Below are positions 6,178 to 9,910 of a DNA stretch of 9,910 nucleotides, one piece after another. The translations under genes and the position numbers were made by a program. This stretch comes from Oscillospiraceae bacterium. Lineage in GTDB: Bacteria > Bacillota > Clostridia > Oscillospirales > Oscillospiraceae. The stretch's first letter is position 1. Every line of letters begins with the position of its first letter. The notes beneath the pieces were generated by a model. That model was given only the letters and a program-made list of their open reading frames with translations. It did no database searches and was not told the DNA's origin. The DNA lies in assembly GCA_016287555.1 (NCBI GenBank), contig JAEFAK010000057.1, positions 1 to 9,910 of the forward strand, in the 5' to 3' direction.

Positions 6178-6226
6178 GCAATTCAATTGGTAAGATAATT
6201 ATACTACGATTCTCTGGAATTGCAAT

Positions 6227-6267
6227 AAAAAAGGATTGCTATCTTGTTACAATAGCAATCCTTTTTT
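6227..6267. terminator. Terminator of the tRNA-Ser gene
   Basis: AAAAAAGGATTGCTAT (6227-6242) is perfectly complementary to 6252-6267 with a 9-nt loop. On the minus strand it starts at the last base of the tRNA CCA end and finishes with six T, so it would end the tRNA transcript. The six T on the plus side make it bidirectional. Confidence 0.88.
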
Positions 6268-6352
6268 GGCGGAGAGAGAGGGATTCGAACCCCCGGTGCT
6301 TTCGCACAACGGTTTTCAAGACCGTCACCATCGACCACTCGGACATCTCTCC
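6267..6352 (-). tRNA. tRNA-Ser (anticodon UGA)
   Basis: The minus strand gives a full class II tRNA. The acceptor GGAGAGA (6352-6346) pairs with TCTCTCC (6277-6271). The anticodon stem ACGGT/ACCGT has loop CTTGAAA, with TGA at 6318-6316. The long variable arm GTGC-GAAA-GCAC marks serine tRNA. The T-arm carries GTTCGAATC, the discriminator is G, and CCA is encoded. It reads UCN serine codons, chiefly UCA. It has its own promoter (6365-6393) and terminator. Confidence 0.97.
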
Positions 6353-6364
6353 ATGACAAGACAG

Positions 6365-6393
6365 ATGATAGCACAGGCGGCAAGCCTTGTCAA
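6365..6393 (-). promoter_or_regulatory. Promoter of the tRNA-Ser gene
   Basis: On the minus strand a perfect -35 TTGACA (6393-6388), a 17-nt spacer and -10 TATCAT (6370-6365) place the start within a few bases of the tRNA 5' end at 6352. The -35 box begins inside the T-rich tail of the terminator of the preceding SLH gene, so the two units are packed closely. Confidence 0.85.
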
Positions 6394-6397
6394 ACCG

Positions 6398-6431
6398 AAA
6401 ACCCGCCCTTTTTCGAGGCGAAAAGGGCGGG
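6398..6431 (-). terminator. Terminator of the ABC permease/SLH operon
   Basis: On the minus strand CCCGCCCTTTT (6431-6421) pairs with AAAAGGGCGGG (6412-6402), 11 bp with an 8-nt loop, followed by TTTT (6401-6398) and CGGTTT. It starts 18 nt after the stop codon of the SLH protein gene. Confidence 0.88.
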
Positions 6432-6449
6432 CCGGATCGGATAATTCGC

Positions 6450-8663
6450 TTATTCCGCAACGATTATGCGGACCATGCCGCCCTGCTCGGGCGCCTTGTC
6501 GAAGTATACGCGGATGTTCGGGGAGGCAGTCCTTGTTTCGTCCACGGTCGCTTTCCAATTGCCCGTGTCCTTGATGCAGCATTCGACGTCCGGCGAGATC
6601 GGATAATAGACGCCGCCGACTATGGCGTAGCCGTCGCGGAAGTCCGTTCTCTCGATGAGCGCGCTCTGGAGCGAAACGAAGGAGATCGCATAGTCGTTGT
6701 CTATGGCGATGCCGCCGTAGGCCCCGTTCAGTCCGGTCGTATAGAACGTGCAGGGATAGACGGCGGTCTCTCCTTCGGAGTTCACGAGGGACACGCCTTC
6801 CAGCTCAGCGGCCTGGTCGCCGAAGGTGTAATCGTAATAGGTCCCGACCTTGATCAGGCCGTATTCATAGCAGAGCCCGGTCTTGTTATTCAGGACGATC
6901 AGGTCCGCCCTGCCCGCGGTATCGTATCCGGCATGGAGGATATCGGATGCGGCGATATCGCTCAGTGTGGAGAAGTCGACGCGCTTGACGCATCTGCCTC
7001 CAATGCTGTCGTAAACGGCGCAGAGAGCCGAGACGGGAGCGTCTCCGAGCTTTCTTCCCGCGACGTCGAGCGCCTTTCCCGGGGTCGTGAGCTCAAGGCG
7101 CGATACGGTGAGCTTGCCCGGATCGGAGGATCTGACCTTTACGAGCCTTCCTATCTGCGAGGTGAAGTTGCCCGACGCAGTCCCGGAGAGGGTCAGTCCG
7201 TTGGCAAACGTGACTTTTACGCTGTCGGCCGAGGCCTCTTCGCAGACGGCGATCGGCTCGCCCGTCGCCTTTGCGGGGCTGACGACTCCGCCCACACGCA
7301 TGTCGCTGGTGAAGAGCAGGGTTATCCTGCTGCCCTTGGAAAACGCCGTTATGCCGTCGCGCGCTGGGCCGAACAGCTCGAACTGCGTTCCGAGGGAGCT
7401 TATCTTTGTCGGGGTCTCATAATTCGGCCACGCGCTCTCATAGTAGCCCGTCAGGCGGAAGTCGGAGGCAAAGAAGGTCCTGCTCGTCCTGTCGCATATA
7501 ACGACGTCGTACGGCTTGAGGTCGGAAGCGGAGGAGAGCGTCCCGTTTTTATAGAGCGTGCAGGTCCCACTCTGATCCATACCGAACATGACGGCGAGCG
7601 CGGAAAGGCTTGGCGGAGTGTTTTCGAGGACGACTATGTCGGAGCCCGCTGCCGGGTTGGAGCCGACCGTTATGAATACGCATTCGCCTGATGCGTCATA
7701 ATAGGCCGTCATTACGGAGCCGGGTCTTATGGAGAGCCATGCGGAGGAATAATCCACGACAGCCCCGTCCACCATGACTACAGTCTCTGCTCCTATGGTA
7801 TGCCTGCCGCCGTTGGTATCGAGGATATAGGTATACTTGGCGTCCTCGACCGTCACGGAGCGCGCCTGATATGCTTCTGTCGGAACAGCAGCGCGGACGT
7901 GCCCTCTGGAATCGAGGATTAGCCTGCACACCGTCCCCACGACGCTGCTTTCGGGAACGAACTCGGTCGTGTATTCCGTGACCTTGCCGCCGCACATGAC
8001 GGTCAGCTTGCTGCCTCCGGAGGCGAGGACTATCGCGCTGTCGGAGAGGCTGCCGTAGATCGTCGAGGCGAAAAGAGCGCCGCTCGTCGTCTCGCAAAGG
8101 AGCATATTATTGAAAAGCCTGACCGCCTGGGCGCGGGTCAGAACGCTGTTCCTCGTGAGAGACGGAAGCCCTGCGCTCAGGCCGATGGAAGCTGCGCCGG
8201 AGATGTAGCCCTCCGGCCAGGGAAGGATGAAATCCGTATCCTTATAGCCGAGCGCGCGCATGAGCACCGTCACGGCCTCGCTGTAGTATATGGCTCTGTC
8301 CGGAGCGAAGCTTCCATCGCCGACGCCGAGAACTATCTTGTTCTTGGCGCAGTAGTGTACAAAGCCGGCGTACCATGCGCTCGCGCGCACGTCCGTAAAT
8401 ATGGAGCTTGCGGCGTACTGGGCCGCCTCTCCCCTCTTGCCCATGACGCAGACCGTCATTTTGCAGAACTCGGCTCTGGTAAACGTTCCATCCGGGTCGA
8501 ACCTGCCGCCGCCGACGCCGTCTATGACGCCGAGCTGCTCAAGGACGGAGGCGCGGCGCGCGAGCTCCGGATCGGTTATGTCCGAAAAGGACGCTCCCGC
8601 TCCGAACGAGAACACGCCGAGCAGAAGTATCGCCGCGAGCACGGCGGAGATTATCTTTTTCAT
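6450..8663 (-). CDS. S-layer homology (SLH) domain surface protein
   Basis: This 737-residue protein starts with a signal peptide (1-24, AGA before S25). Three SLH-type repeats follow: about 26-75 (FSDIT, RFDPDGTFTRAEF), 88-140 (FTDVRASAWYAGFVHYCAKN, GDGSFAPDRAIYYSEAV), and a weaker third at 147-190 (LTRAQAVRLFNNML). SLH triplets bind pyruvylated secondary cell-wall polymers and fix proteins to the wall. The remaining 540 residues are beta-rich with no motif or catalytic site I recognise, so their function is unknown. The length suits a wall-attached accessory protein rather than a main S-layer subunit. The ATG has AGGAGG 7 nt upstream. The upstream permease gene stops inside that ribosome binding site, 11 nt before the ATG, so the two are co-transcribed and probably translationally coupled. 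A terminator follows. Work at the envelope together with the transporter is inferred from context. Confidence 0.88.
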   Translation of the reverse strand: MKKIISAVLAAILLLGVFSFGAGASFSDITDPELARRASVLEQLGVIDGVGGGRFDPDGTFTRAEFCKMTVCVMGKRGEAAQYAASSIFTDVRASAWYAGFVHYCAKNKIVLGVGDGSFAPDRAIYYSEAVTVLMRALGYKDTDFILPWPEGYISGAASIGLSAGLPSLTRNSVLTRAQAVRLFNNMLLCETTSGALFASTIYGSLSDSAIVLASGGSKLTVMCGGKVTEYTTEFVPESSVVGTVCRLILDSRGHVRAAVPTEAYQARSVTVEDAKYTYILDTNGGRHTIGAETVVMVDGAVVDYSSAWLSIRPGSVMTAYYDASGECVFITVGSNPAAGSDIVVLENTPPSLSALAVMFGMDQSGTCTLYKNGTLSSASDLKPYDVVICDRTSRTFFASDFRLTGYYESAWPNYETPTKISSLGTQFELFGPARDGITAFSKGSRITLLFTSDMRVGGVVSPAKATGEPIAVCEEASADSVKVTFANGLTLSGTASGNFTSQIGRLVKVRSSDPGKLTVSRLELTTPGKALDVAGRKLGDAPVSALCAVYDSIGGRCVKRVDFSTLSDIAASDILHAGYDTAGRADLIVLNNKTGLCYEYGLIKVGTYYDYTFGDQAAELEGVSLVNSEGETAVYPCTFYTTGLNGAYGGIAIDNDYAISFVSLQSALIERTDFRDGYAIVGGVYYPISPDVECCIKDTGNWKATVDETRTASPNIRVYFDKAPEQGGMVRIIVAE

Positions 8664-8674
8664 ACCTGTCCCTC

Positions 8675-9883
8675 CTATTCGCCTCGAAGGGCCTCGACCG
8701 GCTGGAGGCCGGACGCCCTTATGGCGGGGTAAGCGCCGAACAGCATTCCTATCAGCACGGAGACCCCGGCGGCGCCAAGGCCTATGCCCATGCTGGGATA
8801 CAGCGTCATATTGAATAGTATCTTGCCCAGGACCAACGTGCCCAGGCAGCCGACTGCGATGCCGATCAGCCCTCCTATAAACGACAGCACGCTGGATTCT
8901 ATCAGGAACTGGCTTATGATCGTCCTGCGTTCTGCGCCGATGGCCTTTCTTATGCCTATCTCGCGCGTTCGCTCCTTGACCGTGACGAGCATGATGTTCA
9001 TTATGCCTATGCCGCCGACGAGAAGCGCGATCCCGGCGATGCCGCCGAGGACTATCTTCAGCATCCTGGTCTCCTCGTTGCTTGAGTCGATGACCGTATT
9101 CGTGCTGGAGACGTCGTAATACCCGCTGTCGGCGGAGATGCGGCTGGAAAACCAGTTGCCGAGGTAGGAGATGGCCTTGGTCGTGCTCTCCTTGTCTCTG
9201 GCCTTGACTACGAAGGCGTTTATCTGAAGAGAGGGCTCAAGGATGCGCTTGAGCGTATACGGGATGACGACGGCTCCGTCATAGTACTGATGCATCCACT
9301 CGTCCTGAGTGCCGCTGTCGTCTCCGTAGAGCGGCTTGTACACGCCTATGACCGTGAAGCGCTCGCCCTTTATGAGGATGTTCTTGCCGATCGGGTCTTC
9401 AAAGTTGAAAAGCTGCTCGTTGGCGTAGTCGCCCAGCACGCAGACCCTGTTTAAGTTCTTTACGTCAACGTATGAAAGATCGCGCCCCATCTCAAGAGTG
9501 AACCCGTTGCAGACGGAAAACTGATCGCTGCCGAGAAAGATCTGCGAATCGCGCAAACGCTTCGTCCCGTGTTGCACGTTTCCTCCCCAGATGTTAGCGG
9601 AAGGAGTGACGCCCTCTATGTAATCGTCGAGCGACTGACAGTAGGCATAAAGCTCGTCCTCGAGCTGCTTGGCCGAATTCCACAGGCTGTAGTTTATCTG
9701 TATCTTGTTCTCGCCCTGCTTGGCCCAGTAGTCCATCATCTGGTCCCGGTAGCCCTGAACGAGCGATACGAGGATGATGACCGCCGCGACGCCGATTATG
9801 ATGCCGAGCATCGTCAGGAACGAGCGTCCCTTTTTGGCGAGGATCGCCTTGATGGCGATGCGGAAAGACTGAATAAATCTCAC
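8675..9883 (-). CDS. MacB/FtsX-type ABC transporter permease
   Basis: The 402 residues have MacB-type topology: one N-terminal membrane segment (about 21-43, preceded by AKKGRSFLTMLGIIIG), a large extracellular MacB_PCD-like domain (about 45-275), and a C-terminal FtsX domain with three membrane segments (about 277-300, 328-355, 367-388). Family signatures include MNIMLVTVKERTREIGIRKA (295-314) and a C-terminal PAIRASGLQPVEALRGE. Such permeases dimerise with a cytoplasmic ATPase and use ATP for mechanotransmission: export of peptides, toxins or drugs, or work on envelope proteins. The cargo is unknown. The start is GTG, preceded by GGGGGAGGGG. It overlaps the stop of an upstream frame as GTGA, a typical sign of coupling with the ATPase gene. 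The SLH protein gene follows 11 nt after its stop. The N-terminal ABC ATPase domain of Gram-negative MacB is absent, so a separate ATPase is expected. Confidence 0.92.
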   Translation of the reverse strand: MRFIQSFRIAIKAILAKKGRSFLTMLGIIIGVAAVIILVSLVQGYRDQMMDYWAKQGENKIQINYSLWNSAKQLEDELYAYCQSLDDYIEGVTPSANIWGGNVQHGTKRLRDSQIFLGSDQFSVCNGFTLEMGRDLSYVDVKNLNRVCVLGDYANEQLFNFEDPIGKNILIKGERFTVIGVYKPLYGDDSGTQDEWMHQYYDGAVVIPYTLKRILEPSLQINAFVVKARDKESTTKAISYLGNWFSSRISADSGYYDVSSTNTVIDSSNEETRMLKIVLGGIAGIALLVGGIGIMNIMLVTVKERTREIGIRKAIGAERRTIISQFLIESSVLSFIGGLIGIAVGCLGTLVLGKILFNMTLYPSMGIGLGAAGVSVLIGMLFGAYPAIRASGLQPVEALRGE

Positions 9884-9910
9884 TGCGTCCCCTCCCCCGC
9901 GGCCGACGCG
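9880..9910 (-). CDS. C-terminal tail of an upstream operon gene, probably the ABC transporter ATPase (partial)
   Basis: Only nine codons (ASAAGEGTQ) and a TGA stop are in the window. The stop overlaps the GTG start of the permease by 4 nt (GTGA), the usual arrangement for coupled ATPase-permease pairs. The residues alone do not identify the protein. The call rests on position and on the permease lacking its own ATPase domain. Confidence 0.4.
   Translation of the reverse strand, partial: ASAAGEGTQ

Larger units (their letters stand above)
5887..6226. other. AT-rich intergenic stretch without a gene
   Basis: No convincing coding frame is present on either strand: short frames lack ribosome binding sites and recognisable protein sequence. 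Base composition drops to about 30-40% GC in several 60-bp blocks, against over 60% in flanking genes. The stretch holds a 17-bp inverted repeat, a separate 12-bp hairpin, and the octamer ATTATACT twice in direct orientation (5961 and 6198). It may be a remnant of a mobile element or a structured non-coding RNA region. Confidence 0.6.

Noticed and set aside
6147..6356. 69-codon plus-strand frame
   Set aside because: It crosses the tRNA terminator and reads antisense through tRNA-Ser.
6387..7691. 434-codon plus-strand frame opposite the SLH gene
   Set aside because: It is antisense to a protein with signal peptide, SLH repeats and a strong ribosome binding site. The frame begins inside the operon terminator and shows no recognisable domain.
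1..9910. CRISPR array, transposase or integrase gene, rRNA
   Set aside because: I saw no regularly spaced direct repeats, no DDE or tyrosine/serine recombinase motifs and no rRNA core sequence in the window.

Overview
This window looks like a chromosomal segment of a high-GC, gut-type member of the Clostridia (Oscillospirales or Christensenellales are my guess). The reasons are an S-layer homology (SLH) surface protein, a cobalamin riboswitch with a Gram-positive style attenuator, an XRE regulator fused to a small zinc ribbon, TTGACA/TATAAT-type promoters, AGGAGG ribosome binding sites and strong U-tail terminators. The organism is inferred from gene content only. Most genes are about 60-70% GC. 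The stretch from about 4800 to 6260 is clearly lower.

Left part (1-2830). A secreted, repeat-bearing protein runs off the left edge on the minus strand. Its leader carries a sigma-70 promoter, a cobalamin (B12) riboswitch and an intrinsic terminator in that order, so its expression should fall when B12 is plentiful. Behind it, also on the minus strand, is an M20 metallopeptidase of the PepT-like group with its own promoter and terminator. The 190-bp gap that follows carries divergent promoters.

Middle part (2831-4770). One large plus-strand gene encodes an Old Yellow Enzyme/2,4-dienoyl-CoA reductase-type flavoprotein with FMN, Fe-S, FAD and NAD(P) modules. It has an unusual cysteine cluster and a substitution at the usual catalytic Tyr. 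A bidirectional terminator separates it from the next gene.

Lower-GC part (4800-6360). This holds an XRE-family regulator with a zinc ribbon, then about 640 bp without a protein gene. That gap contains three strong terminator hairpins, a multi-armed hairpin element whose two ends both resemble the 3' end of tRNA-Ser, and an AT-rich stretch with a perfect 17-bp inverted repeat. It ends at a complete tRNA-Ser(UGA) gene. A 22-24 bp direct repeat of the tRNA-Ser 3' end brackets about 500 bp and looks like an att pair or a tRNA-derived repeat.

Right part (6398-9910). A minus-strand operon reads from the right edge inward: the last codons of an upstream gene (probably the ABC ATPase), a MacB/FtsX-type ABC permease that starts at GTG inside that gene's stop, and an SLH-domain surface protein starting 11 nt later. 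The operon ends at a terminator directly ahead of the tRNA-Ser promoter. The layout suggests that the transporter and the S-layer-anchored protein act together at the cell envelope. No complete, clearly new system is visible. The best leads are the B12-controlled secreted protein and the tRNA-Ser-derived element.
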